A stretch of 64,000 bases of DNA. Origin: JANXVR01 sp034667405 (lineage in GTDB: Bacteria > Actinomycetota > UBA4738 > HRBIN12). The stretch is taken from positions 248,001-312,000 of the forward strand of contig JAXDJX010000019.1 in the NCBI GenBank assembly GCA_034667405.1. The letters are read 5' to 3'. The notes beneath the pieces are model-generated. The model saw nothing but the letters and a program-made list of their open reading frames with translations. It did no database searches and was not told where the DNA came from. The translations under genes were made by a program, and so were the position numbers. Of this stretch, positions 17,219-25,164 are shown one piece after another (within the stretch, counting starts at the first letter, position 1; every line of letters starts with the position of its first letter).

Positions 17219-17635
17219 CTAGGCGGTCGAAGCTTTGGTGGCGTCCCGCAGTCGCCCGGCAACGGCCTGCAACGTTTTCAGCGCGATCGACGGGTGCTCG
17301 TGCATCAGTCCTCGAAAAACCCATTCCGTGATCCCGAGCAGCTCGACATCGTCGGCGGCAGTCACCGTGGCGGTCCTGGGTCCCCCGTCGAGGAGCGCAA
17401 CCTCGCCGAAGAAGTCTCCGGCGCCAAGGGTGGCGCGCTTCATGCCCCCGATGGTGACCTCCGCCGTGCCCTTAGCGATCACGAAGAGCCCGATGCCGGG
17501 CTCACCTTCGCGAGCGATGACCGTGCCGGCCTTGTGCGCGACCGGCTTGCTCGCCGCCGCGATCTGGGTGATCTCCTTGGTCGAGCAATCCGAGAACAAC
17601 GGGACCTTCTTCAGCAGATCTGTGTTCTTCGCCAT
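17219..17635 (-). CDS. Single-domain cyclic nucleotide-binding protein
   Basis: The 138-residue protein is a lone cNMP-binding beta-roll. It keeps the phosphate-binding cassette F-G-E-V-A-L-L-x4-P-R-T-A-T-V around residues 76-90, with the Glu and Arg that contact the cyclic phosphate. There is no DNA-binding or catalytic domain, so it must act through a partner. A GGGGAG sits 5 nt before the ATG at 17635, and a GTG one codon earlier is an alternative. Class III cyclase fusions occur at 39 and 42-45 kb in this window. Confidence 0.83.
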   Translation of the reverse strand: MAKNTDLLKKVPLFSDCSTKEITQIAAASKPVAHKAGTVIAREGEPGIGLFVIAKGTAEVTIGGMKRATLGAGDFFGEVALLDGGPRTATVTAADDVELLGITEWVFRGLMHEHPSIALKTLQAVAGRLRDATKASTA

Positions 17636-17676
17636 CACGTCTCCCCGCTCAGTTGGGTCATCCTACCCCGAGCGCC

Positions 17677-19023
17677 TCAAGGCCCGTCCAGCCGCCATGT
17701 GTGCCAGAACCCCGCGATGTCGAACCCTGGGAGCTGCGCCCTGGCGGCACTCGTCACGACGTGCCTGAAGTCCCGGGTCCGCGCGATCCCCAGCCGGTGA
17801 GCAGCCACGTAGTCCCGGAGGACGGAGAAGAAGGTCCGGGGGCCGAAGCGGTGGCTGAGCTGGGACAACATGCATGACCCCCCGGAATACACCACCCCGT
17901 ATGCCTCGGGAACGCGCCGGAAGTAGGCCATGGAGGAGTCCAGTTGGACCTTGGGGTTGGGCCAGGCATAGGAGGCGCAATCCTGGGGGTCTCCGAACGG
18001 CAGTGCGCTCCCCCACGAGGCGAAAGACTCGTCGAGCCACGGTTCGCGGTACTGATCGTCGCCGATGATGCCATAGAACCACTGGTGCCCGAGTTCGTGC
18101 GCGATCGTCGTCTGCTGAGGCTCGGCGAAGACGATGGTCGGATACTCCATCCCTGCGAACCCGCGCCCCGCACCCAACACGACGTCGACCTCCGGATAGG
18201 GGTAGGGCCCGAAGTCACGGGCGAACGTGTTCATCGATCGGATGGCGTCGGCGCGAGCCTGCTTGGCGACCGATGCGGTCGTGAGACTCGGGAGATACCA
18301 CACCCGAACCCGCGTGGCGCCCGCAAGTCCGACCAGCCGGTGGAATCGGGCTGCGGCCCATTCGAAATCGCGAACCTGGTGTGCTCCGTACGTTCTGGTG
18401 ACTCGACCGCCGTGGTTGGCGGAAGACTGCAAGACCCCGGTCGCAGGCGTCTGCAACCAGCTCGGCGTATCGAGCGTGACGCGGTAGTTCGACACGACGG
18501 AATAGAAACTCTCGCCGATGTCCGTGAAGGGGTTGAGGTTCCACCCGTGATCGTCGTGAACAGCGAGCGTGGGAAGCGCCGTCCCGACGAACGAGATCCC
18601 GCCGTCGAAGCCGAACCGATCGTCGCGATGGAAGAGCTGGATACGAAGGTGCATCGATATCGTTCTGGCACGGTGCGCATCCAATGGCTTCGTAAGGTGG
18701 ATCGGCAGCGACGTGCATCTCAGGATCGGACGTCCTGCAGTGCCACCCGTGAGATGCGACACCGTGATCGCATGCGCGCGACACCCCTTCACCCCGTTCG
18801 ACCAGAGGTGCAACCAGACGGTTCGCATCGGGCCGCTCGTCGTGTTGGTGAAGGTGATCGACTCCGTCCCCGTCCAAGTATGGCCCTGCCGATCGGACGT
18901 CAGGTGCACGCGGTAGCTCGCGTTAGCCGGCGCGCGGGTGATGGCCGCGGACACCGGCGGGGCCGCCGAAGCGACGAGGAGCACAGCGAGCAGAGCCGTC
19001 AGGAGTGGGGGCTTCCGTGACAT
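17677..19023 (-). CDS. Secreted M1-family metallopeptidase
   Basis: The 448-residue protein begins with a Sec-type signal peptide (M-S-R-K then a long hydrophobic core ending A-P-P-V-S-A-A). It has the M1 gluzincin site: H-E-L-G-H-Q-W near residue 303 with the third ligand glutamate in D-E-S-F-A about 18 residues later. An exopeptidase G-x-M-E-N motif is partly kept as G-M-E-Y-P, which suggests a changed specificity. The full M1 C-terminal armadillo domain is absent, so the protein is short. The longer upstream open frame does not contribute a signal peptide, hence the ATG at 19023. Confidence 0.85.
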   Translation of the reverse strand: MSRKPPLLTALLAVLLVASAAPPVSAAITRAPANASYRVHLTSDRQGHTWTGTESITFTNTTSGPMRTVWLHLWSNGVKGCRAHAITVSHLTGGTAGRPILRCTSLPIHLTKPLDAHRARTISMHLRIQLFHRDDRFGFDGGISFVGTALPTLAVHDDHGWNLNPFTDIGESFYSVVSNYRVTLDTPSWLQTPATGVLQSSANHGGRVTRTYGAHQVRDFEWAAARFHRLVGLAGATRVRVWYLPSLTTASVAKQARADAIRSMNTFARDFGPYPYPEVDVVLGAGRGFAGMEYPTIVFAEPQQTTIAHELGHQWFYGIIGDDQYREPWLDESFASWGSALPFGDPQDCASYAWPNPKVQLDSSMAYFRRVPEAYGVVYSGGSCMLSQLSHRFGPRTFFSVLRDYVAAHRLGIARTRDFRHVVTSAARAQLPGFDIAGFWHTWRLDGP

Positions 19024-19061
19024 CTCTTCGAGTCTACGCCGCGTCTGCGCGCGGCGCGGAA

Positions 19062-19943
19062 CTACGCGAGTGGACCAGAGAAGGTGTCGCAGGCGTTCGG
19101 GTCCCCGGTGTGAAGACCTGTGTTGAACCACGCCTCTCGTTCGGCCGAAGACCCATGTGTCCACGTCTCCGGGTTGACGTGGCCTTGGAACTCTTGCTGC
19201 AGTCGATCGTCGCCGACGGCCCCGGCGGCATCCAGCGCCGCAGCGATGTCTGCCGGTGTGATGCGCGTGATGTACCCCGTGCGAACGGCGTGATCCACCC
19301 ACACTCCGGCATAACAATCGGCTTGCAGTTCGATCCGAACGGAGGTGCTGTTGGCGCCCTCGGTGTTACCCGAGGTTCGATCGAATACGCCGAGGAGATC
19401 CTGCACGTGATGGCCGTATTCGTGGGCCAGGACGTAGGCCTCGGCGAGCGGTCCTCCCGTCGCACCGAGCTTCGTGGTGAGTTCCTGATAGAAGCCCAAG
19501 TCGATGTAGACCTTCGCGTCGCCCGGGCAGTAGAAGGGTCCGACGGCCGTCGTCGCCGGGCCGCAGGCGGTCGCGGTCCGATCGGTGAAGAAGACGGTGG
19601 GCGACAGGCGGTAGCCCTTGATCTGTCCCGACCAATACTCCTGGATGCTGTTAACGAACGCGACGATCCGGCAATCCTCCGTGGTCTGCGCGTCCACGCC
19701 TGTCTGGCAGTTCGCGAGGTTCGCCGTGGTGGTCCCGCCGCCCGCACTCGTTCCGGCAAGGTCCTGCAACGTGTTTTGGAGCGTGGAGGAATTGCCGCCG
19801 CCCACTGCGTTGGCGATCACCAAGATGACCGCGACCACGAGTCCCAGGCCCCCACCGCCGACGGCGATGCCACGGCCACCGCTCATGCCGCGGCGGTCCT
19901 GGATCTGAGACGCGTCCAGTTTGGCCCGGCGATTGAATCTCAC
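19062..19943 (-). CDS. YpfJ-type neutral zinc metallopeptidase
   Basis: The 293-residue protein has a short N-terminus ending in D-R-R-G, a hydrophobic anchor (about residues 28-50) and an extracytoplasmic zincin domain with A-H-E-Y-G-H-H-V-Q (HExxH). The third ligand is likely in E-L-Q-A-D-C-Y-A-G-V-W. This is the YpfJ (DUF/neutral zinc metallopeptidase) family. The GTG at 19943 fits the usual family N-terminus (basic stretch then D-R-R-G); an ATG 17 codons upstream is less likely. It follows the M1 peptidase on the same strand, as a second secreted metallopeptidase. Confidence 0.88.
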   Translation of the reverse strand: MRFNRRAKLDASQIQDRRGMSGGRGIAVGGGGLGLVVAVILVIANAVGGGNSSTLQNTLQDLAGTSAGGGTTTANLANCQTGVDAQTTEDCRIVAFVNSIQEYWSGQIKGYRLSPTVFFTDRTATACGPATTAVGPFYCPGDAKVYIDLGFYQELTTKLGATGGPLAEAYVLAHEYGHHVQDLLGVFDRTSGNTEGANSTSVRIELQADCYAGVWVDHAVRTGYITRITPADIAAALDAAGAVGDDRLQQEFQGHVNPETWTHGSSAEREAWFNTGLHTGDPNACDTFSGPLA

Positions 19944-20041
19944 GGCGTACCAATACCCCGTGCGGGCCAACCCCACACCCCTTGTTCGCTGCAAACAGGG
20001 CTAAGCTCGATCGGCAAGGTGCCGCCCGAGGAGGCGAGTCG

Positions 20042-20263
20042 ATGTTCGTGCAGCCGGTTGTGACACACGTCGTCTGAGACCTGAACCTGCAGCGACGCAT
20101 CGCGGAGGCAAGCCGCGAGTCGCTCACCCGATCGGTCGACCGGGACAGGAAGGGTCGCGGGTGGCTAACTCGCGCCCGGCGGCGAAGGCCGAGTCAACGC
20201 GTCCGGGACGCTGCGGTGCTGAGACCGCTGCAGGAAGACTTCGCCCACGCACTGAAGTTCTAG
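20042..20263 (+). pseudogene. Short frame with strong RBS and in-frame TGA, possible decayed gene
   Basis: The gap between YpfJ and DinB (19944-20293) holds one possible reading frame. An AGGAGG lies 7 nt before an ATG at 20042. The frame encodes M-F-V-Q-P-V-V-T-H-V-V, meets TGA at codon 12, and then stays open for 61 more codons to TAG at 20263. I do not recognise the product. It could be a decayed small gene or an 11-residue peptide. Nothing else is seen in this gap. Confidence 0.25.
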
Positions 20264-20293
20264 CGAGCATCGGGGCATTGGTAGAGTTGCCGC

Positions 20294-20806
20294 ATGAGCA
20301 AGTCCCTTATGGAGGACGCGTTCGCCCATCACGTGTGGGCGACGCTCAGACTGGTGGATACGTGCCTCGCGCTCAGCCCGGACCAGCTGGAGACAACCGT
20401 CCCGGGGACCTACGGCTCGATCATCCAGACGCTGCGCCACTGCATCGGGAGCGACGCCTGGGATCTGTTCGTCGCGACCGGTGACCGCGCATCCATCATC
20501 GACGAGAACGATATGCAATTGTCGGAGCTCCGGGCCGCGATGGAACGCAACGGCCCCGGTTGGTTGCGGCTTCTGGCACAGGACCTCGATCCGGATGTCA
20601 TTCTCTCAGAGGTCGACGACGATGACGGGTACACGAGGACCATCGCGATGGGCATCGAGCTCGCAGCAGTGCTGCAACACGGGACAGATCACCGGAGCCA
20701 GGTCTGTACCGCGCTCACGGCGCTCGACGTGGAACCGCCGCGCATCGATGTCCTCAACTACGGCATGCAGGCGGGCCGGGTCGTGGAGATCACACCCGCG
20801 TCGTGA
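20294..20806 (+). CDS. DinB-family protein
   Basis: The 170-residue protein has the DinB/YfiT four-helix bundle pattern. The metal-binding histidines are in the T-L-R-H-C-I-G segment near residue 52 and in H-G-T-D-H-R-S-Q-V near 131, plus an N-terminal F-A-H-H-V-W. DinB proteins include thiol-dependent S-transferases such as mycothiol-dependent enzymes, but many have no known role. The ATG at 20294 is the first in frame. The last 17 nt overlap the convergent gene on the minus strand. Confidence 0.83.
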   Translation: MSKSLMEDAFAHHVWATLRLVDTCLALSPDQLETTVPGTYGSIIQTLRHCIGSDAWDLFVATGDRASIIDENDMQLSELRAAMERNGPGWLRLLAQDLDPDVILSEVDDDDGYTRTIAMGIELAAVLQHGTDHRSQVCTALTALDVEPPRIDVLNYGMQAGRVVEITPAS

Positions 20807-21434
20807 CGCCGTGCTCCCCTATCGGATGGCCACCCCGCTGTCTTGTTGCGGCGGCCAAGCCCGCGGCCCAACCCGGCGCGCGGCCATGGGCAGGTGGTTC
20901 GAGTAGCTCAACGTCGTGACCACTCGTGGCGAGCAACCACGCGACGAGAGAGTTGGAGTTCCACATGTCTCCCGTATGGAGTTCATCACGTCCCCAGGTG
21001 AGCGCGGGGAAGTCGGGGACCAGTTTCAATAGCCGCTGCGCGTGACCGGGATCCGAACTCAATCGAACTGGACTATCAACGGCTTCATCGACGTCCGGGA
21101 TACAGCCGTTTCGCCACCGTCGAATCTCGTACCGAAACAACCGCGAGTATCCCAACCACGGGAGGCCAACAGCACCGCCCGAGACCACCCCTCGATCACC
21201 GTCCCCGTTGCCCCACACCGGTGTCATTTCGATCACGAATCGATCTAGGCCGAGGTGTACTTCTAGGGCAGAGTGGTAGAGGTTGCGCGCCTCGCGGTGC
21301 GCGAAGAGCGCCGCGATCGCCTCGTAGAACCGACCGTTCCAGCGCACGCAACGGGAGACGTCCCCGGCACCGAGGGGCAACCAGTAGAGGTCAACGGACG
21401 ACCGAACTGACGTGCTTGATGGCGCCGTGATCAT
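20790..21434 (-). CDS. Conserved-looking hypothetical protein
   Basis: I cannot assign this 214-residue protein to a named family. It is soluble, with a Y-H-S-A-L-E-V-H-L-G-L-D strand pattern near residues 53-64 and a D-M-W-N-S-N-S-L-V-A-W-L-L segment near 156-168. The His strand followed by an Asn/Ser-rich turn is faintly like circularly permuted papain-fold proteins, but no nucleophilic cysteine is present there, so I do not call it an enzyme. Its ATG overlaps the membrane protein gene stop by 4 nt, which makes it third in a SRPBCC/membrane/unknown operon. Confidence 0.55.
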   Translation of the reverse strand: MITAPSSTSVRSSVDLYWLPLGAGDVSRCVRWNGRFYEAIAALFAHREARNLYHSALEVHLGLDRFVIEMTPVWGNGDGDRGVVSGGAVGLPWLGYSRLFRYEIRRWRNGCIPDVDEAVDSPVRLSSDPGHAQRLLKLVPDFPALTWGRDELHTGDMWNSNSLVAWLLATSGHDVELLEPPAHGRAPGWAAGLAAATRQRGGHPIGEHGVTTRV

Positions 21435-22063
21435 CTCGCCACCGCCATGAACTCGCTACTTGGATGTGCCGGGGTTGTGGACGCACGATGCGCGAGGAGC
21501 AGCGAGGCTCCCATCCCGGCAAAGGCCAGATCGCGAACACCGGCCGCCATCGTCTGCGCGACCTCGGGAAGCCCAGACGACGCAGCCACCAAAACAACAC
21601 CGACGATCAGGGCTTTGCCGGTCCATGGCGGCAGGACGTTCGCGTGGATGACCGCCAGCCCGAAGGCCAAGCCTGCAAACACCATCAAGGCGCCGTGGAC
21701 GAGGACCCAGGGACCCAGTCGATCCGAGAGGGCTGCCCAGTCGTTCGTGCCGGTCACCATCGCGAACAGCACCGTACCGGTGAAGAACACGAAGCTGTAG
21801 GCGTAGCCGAGAGCCCCGATGAGTCCGAGCAGCCTGATCCGCGGGCGCTGGGCCACGTACAACCCCATGACGAAGAAGGGGATCGCCGCCTCCGCCGCGT
21901 AGGTAAGCGCAAGTTGTGGGGTCGAGAATCTCCCTTGCACGAGTTCGATCAGGTCGGAAAGGAAGTAGAGGGCTGAGAACGCAAGCGTCGTCACGCCGAC
22001 GAGTCGGGACAGCGCTCTGGGCGTCCCGCCAATCTCAGCGTTCGCGACGCCGCGTGTGGTCAT
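21431..22063 (-). CDS. Integral membrane protein, six helices
   Basis: The 210-residue protein has about six hydrophobic segments, without recognisable catalytic or transport motifs. The pattern (A-F-S-A-L-Y-F-L-S-D-L-I-E-L at the first helix, short loops, G-x-P-E-V-A-Q near the last) is that of small actinobacterial membrane proteins of unknown role. The ATG at 22063 overlaps the SRPBCC stop by 4 nt (ATGA), which rejects the 67-codon upstream extension. It is the middle gene of a coupled three-gene operon. Confidence 0.65.
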   Translation of the reverse strand: MTTRGVANAEIGGTPRALSRLVGVTTLAFSALYFLSDLIELVQGRFSTPQLALTYAAEAAIPFFVMGLYVAQRPRIRLLGLIGALGYAYSFVFFTGTVLFAMVTGTNDWAALSDRLGPWVLVHGALMVFAGLAFGLAVIHANVLPPWTGKALIVGVVLVAASSGLPEVAQTMAAGVRDLAFAGMGASLLLAHRASTTPAHPSSEFMAVAR

Positions 22064-22737
22064 GCGGACACCCTGCGCCCCGCGGCGAGTGCCTCCGCCC
22101 GCCGCTTGATGCCGAGCAGGCACTTGCGCATCATGGGGAAGTCCGCCACCTCGACCATCAGTAGCCAGAACACACTCATAGGGCGGCGCGACGATGAACG
22201 GGAACGCACGCGCGTCACCAGCCGCGTCATCCCTTCTGGCATCGGATCTAGGACCCAGACCCACGTCGTCAGTTGGTTCTTCCTATCCCACCAAAGGGTC
22301 GACCGGTCGGGGAGGGACTCCTTCACCCACATCCCGGTTTCTTCACCGGGCCCCATCGGGATGAGATCTCCAACATCGACATGTTGGAGGTCCGGGATGA
22401 TTCGCTCGGCACTGTGGCGACCGAGGTTGTCCAAGATGTCGTAGGAGTACCACCCGGCACGCCCGAAGCCGATCTGAACGAGCCACGGCCAGACGTCCTC
22501 GGGCTGCGCATCGATAGTGACTGCCCTCGTGCCGTTGAAGGTTGGGCGGACGACTACCTCGTCCCCGGCCATCTCCCTGGCGACCTCCTCGTCCGTGGCT
22601 CCCCACCGGAGCTGCCAGGGGCGGTAGAAGAGAGCGAACCCAAGAGCAGAGGCGGCAAGCGCGACGGTAGCGATTCCGATCCTGGGGCGTGAGGCGTGAG
22701 TGATCGTGGATGGAGCCGTCGGCGTGAGACTGGTCAT
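22060..22737 (-). CDS. SRPBCC-like protein with N-terminal membrane segment
   Basis: The 225-residue protein has one hydrophobic segment (about 24-42) followed by a SRPBCC (START/Bet v1-like) domain. The opening strand reads T-I-D-A-Q-P-E-D-V-W-P-W-L-V-Q-I-G and is followed by R-A-G-W-Y-S-Y-D. Such domains bind hydrophobic ligands. The C-terminus is basic. It is the first gene of an overlapping operon with a membrane protein and an unknown protein. A hydrophobic-ligand or lipid role at the membrane is inference only. Confidence 0.7.
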   Translation of the reverse strand: MTSLTPTAPSTITHASRPRIGIATVALAASALGFALFYRPWQLRWGATDEEVAREMAGDEVVVRPTFNGTRAVTIDAQPEDVWPWLVQIGFGRAGWYSYDILDNLGRHSAERIIPDLQHVDVGDLIPMGPGEETGMWVKESLPDRSTLWWDRKNQLTTWVWVLDPMPEGMTRLVTRVRSRSSSRRPMSVFWLLMVEVADFPMMRKCLLGIKRRAEALAAGRRVSA

Positions 22738-22888
22738 CGACCGTCACCTCTTTTCGATACTCAAAACGTAGCCGACCGAACCCGCGCCAAGAGAGGTAAC
22801 CGGCCCCTCGCTCGGGGGCCATCTGGACCGCTTCTCTTTCGGCTCGGGATCGCTCCGAGCACCGTCGCCAAGGCCCGGTTCTCGGTAG

Positions 22889-23251
22889 CTACATCGACTG
22901 ATACGGCGTGAAGAGTTGGACCGGGCCGTCCGCCAGGTTCGCTCGCAACTCTGCACTCGCATCGCCGAGGAGCTCGCCGTGAACAACGGAGACCATTGCG
23001 AGGATGGTTTCGGATAGGTCGCGAAGGTTTTCCCAGTGCTCGATGGCTGCTGCGGAGTCCCTGTACCGCTCGATGACCATGCACTCGGACTCATCGTCGT
23101 TGAGGTACGTGTCGAACTGCAGCGTTCCGCTGTCCTTGGTCCGCACGATCTCCAGGGCCCCAGCGGACAAGCGTTTGTACTCCTTTACCTTGCCCTCGTG
23201 GAACTTGAATCGAGCGATTCCTACGATCTCACCCACGGCTCCGGCCTCCAT
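22889..23251 (-). CDS. Antibiotic biosynthesis monooxygenase-like (ABM) protein
   Basis: The 120-residue protein has the ABM dimeric alpha/beta barrel pattern: I-V-G-I-A-R-F-K-F, a helix with Y-K-R-L, then C-M-V-I-E-R-Y-R-D and an H-W-E-N helix. Many relatives are quinol monooxygenases of the YgiN type or stress proteins; the substrate is unknown. The start may be ATG at 23251 or a TTG six codons upstream; neither has a clear ribosome-binding site. The 151 bp to the SRPBCC gene hold no gene. Confidence 0.72.
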   Translation of the reverse strand: MEAGAVGEIVGIARFKFHEGKVKEYKRLSAGALEIVRTKDSGTLQFDTYLNDDESECMVIERYRDSAAAIEHWENLRDLSETILAMVSVVHGELLGDASAELRANLADGPVQLFTPYQSM

Positions 23252-23423
23252 TCTGCGTGCGAGGATCAACGCACCCGATCACCAGGGAGCGCCCTCGACG
23301 AAGATGGTACGGGCCTGACGGCCGGGCGATTGTCCCGGCGGCGCGCGGCGCGCGCTAGGGCAGGTGAGGGCCGCCTAACGGGCTACCGACGCCGCACCAC
23401 GACGCAGAACGCGGTGGAACGAG

Positions 23424-23449
23424 AGAGGCGGCCCCGAAGAGCCGCCTCT
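23424..23449 (-). terminator. Hairpin downstream of the tRNA gene
   Basis: A 9-bp perfect stem (23424-23432 with 23441-23449) encloses an 8-nt loop and lies 13 nt past the tRNA 3' end on the minus strand. The following bases are pyrimidine-rich but lack a clean T run. It probably ends the tRNA transcript. Confidence 0.45.
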
Positions 23450-23462
23450 ACCTGCTGCGTTC

Positions 23463-23536
23463 GTCGCGGGGCTAGGATTTGAACCTAGGACCTCTGGGTT
23501 ATGAGCCCAGCGAGCTACCGGACTGCTCCACCCCGC
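23463..23536 (-). tRNA. Initiator tRNA-Met (CAT)
   Basis: The minus strand folds as a cloverleaf with anticodon CAT in the loop CTCATAA. Three consecutive G:C pairs close the anticodon stem (CTGGG with CCCAG), the hallmark of initiator tRNA-fMet. The T loop is GTTCAAATC. Position 1 is U and 72 is G, so the first pair is not Watson-Crick, as expected for an initiator. CCA is not encoded. The gene is divergent from the aldehyde dehydrogenase. Confidence 0.93.
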
Positions 23537-23541
23537 ACGAA

Positions 23542-23570
23542 GATGCTACCGGGAGTGCCGACGAGCGCCA
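23542..23570 (-). promoter_or_regulatory. Likely sigma-70-type promoter of tRNA-fMet
   Basis: On the minus strand TTGGCG (23570-23565) and TAGCAT (23547-23542) are spaced by 17 nt, each matching four of six consensus bases. The -10 box ends 5 nt before the tRNA 5' end, so transcription would start at or very near the mature end. Confidence 0.5.
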
Positions 23571-23606
23571 AGCGGACCAGTTCTCCCCCGCCGTACCATC
23601 CCCGTC

Positions 23607-25163
23607 ATGACGCGAACTATCGCCTCGCTCATCGACGGCCGGAAGGTGCCAGCCGGAGCTGGGGAGCGCCTCACGATCACGAACCCTGCCAAGCTGTCCG
23701 ACATCGTCGCGGAGGCACAGCTCGGCGATGCGGACACCTTTGTCGAGGCCGCCACGGCGGCGCGCGCAGCCCAAGCGGCGTGGGCTGGCGTTCCCGCGCC
23801 GGTACGCGGGCGTGCCATCCAGCAGTTCGGACGATTGGTTGAAGACAACCTGGAGGCGCTCGCCCGCCTGATCACTCGGGAGATCGGGAAGCCGATCCGT
23901 GAATCCCGGGGCGAGGTGCAGGAGGTGATCGATACGTGCACCTTCTTCGCATCCGAGGGAAGGCGTCTCTACGGCCAGACCGTCCCCAGCGAACTCCCAG
24001 ACAAACAGCTCTTCACGTTCCGGGCACCGGTGGGCGTCGCCGCCATCATCACCGCCGGGAACTTCCCGGTCGCCGTCCCCTCGTGGTACCTGGTGCCGGC
24101 CCTCCTCTGCGGCAACACCGTTGTGTGGAAGCCCGCGGAATACACGCCCGCCACCGCGGATGCGTTCGCCCAATTGTTGCTGCATGCGGGACTTCCCCCC
24201 GGCATTTTCCAGTTGGTGCTCACCGCGGGCGGCGAGACCTTCGACGGGCTGACGCGCTGCGTGGAACAGGGGATCGTGGACAAGGTCGGGTTCACCGGTT
24301 CGACCGAAGTCGGCCGCAGGATCGGCGAGCTGTGCGGCCGCAACCTGCAATCGCCGTGTCTGGAGCTCGGCGGGAAGAACCCGCTGGTGGTCATGCCCGA
24401 CGCCGACCTGGACCTCGCCGTGGAAGGCGCACTCTTCAGCGGGTTCGGAACTGCGGGACAGCGCTGCACGTCGCTCGGCACGGTGATCGTGCACGACGAC
24501 GTGCACGGCGACTTCCTGGCCCGGTTCGATCAGGCCGCGCGAGCCGCGCCGATCGGCGACCCGACCGAAGACGTCCTCTACGGACCGATGATCAACGAAC
24601 GGTTCGCTGATCGATTCGGGGAATGGCTCAAGCTGATCCAGCCGCACCACCACGTCCTCGGGTCCTCGGGCGTTGGACGGATAACCCTCGAGAACCCACG
24701 GGCGGGATTCATCGGCGACCCCGCTACCGGACTGTTCTTCCACCCAAGCATCGTGGATGGCGTCAGGCCTGACGACGATCTCTATCGCACCGAGACGTTC
24801 GGCCCCATCGTCGGGGTGGCGCGGTTCGCCGACTTCGCGGAGGGCATGCGGCTGGCGAACGGCCACGGCTACGGGCTCTCCGCGAGCATCTACACGCGCG
24901 ATCCGCTCAACGTGTTCCGCTTCCGCGAGCAGATCAGTGCGGGGATGGTCAGCGTGAACAACTCAACGAGCGGCGCGGAGGCCCACCTCCCGTTCGGCGG
25001 GAACGCGAAGAGCGGGAACGGCTCCAGACAGTCCGGCATCTGGGTGCTCGACCAGTTCACCCGGTGGCAAGCGGTGAACTGGGACTACTCAGGCCGGCTG
25101 CAGAAGGCGCAGATGGACGTGGCCGACGTCGAGGCGGATCCAGGGTTCCGGCTACCGGACTGA
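23607..25163 (+). CDS. Aldehyde dehydrogenase, ALDH7/aminoadipate-semialdehyde type
   Basis: The 518-residue NAD(P)-dependent dehydrogenase oxidises an aldehyde to an acid. Motifs are the catalytic lysine region V-V-W-K-P-A-E-Y, the glutamate in L-E-L-G-G-K-N near residue 255, and the cysteine nucleophile in G-Q-R-C-T-S near 289. The F-T-G-S-T-E-V-G-R nucleotide loop is also present. Overall resemblance is to ALDH7-like enzymes acting on aminoadipate semialdehyde, a lysine catabolism step, but this is not certain. It is divergent from the tRNA and ends 1 nt before the stop of the convergent UPF0182 gene. Confidence 0.85.
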   Translation: MTRTIASLIDGRKVPAGAGERLTITNPAKLSDIVAEAQLGDADTFVEAATAARAAQAAWAGVPAPVRGRAIQQFGRLVEDNLEALARLITREIGKPIRESRGEVQEVIDTCTFFASEGRRLYGQTVPSELPDKQLFTFRAPVGVAAIITAGNFPVAVPSWYLVPALLCGNTVVWKPAEYTPATADAFAQLLLHAGLPPGIFQLVLTAGGETFDGLTRCVEQGIVDKVGFTGSTEVGRRIGELCGRNLQSPCLELGGKNPLVVMPDADLDLAVEGALFSGFGTAGQRCTSLGTVIVHDDVHGDFLARFDQAARAAPIGDPTEDVLYGPMINERFADRFGEWLKLIQPHHHVLGSSGVGRITLENPRAGFIGDPATGLFFHPSIVDGVRPDDDLYRTETFGPIVGVARFADFAEGMRLANGHGYGLSASIYTRDPLNVFRFREQISAGMVSVNNSTSGAEAHLPFGGNAKSGNGSRQSGIWVLDQFTRWQAVNWDYSGRLQKAQMDVADVEADPGFRLPD

Positions 25164-25164
25164 C

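Noticed and set aside
20075..20077. TGA in the short frame read as selenocysteine
   Set aside because: No SECIS-like hairpin is evident directly after it, and the frame has no known selenoprotein pattern.
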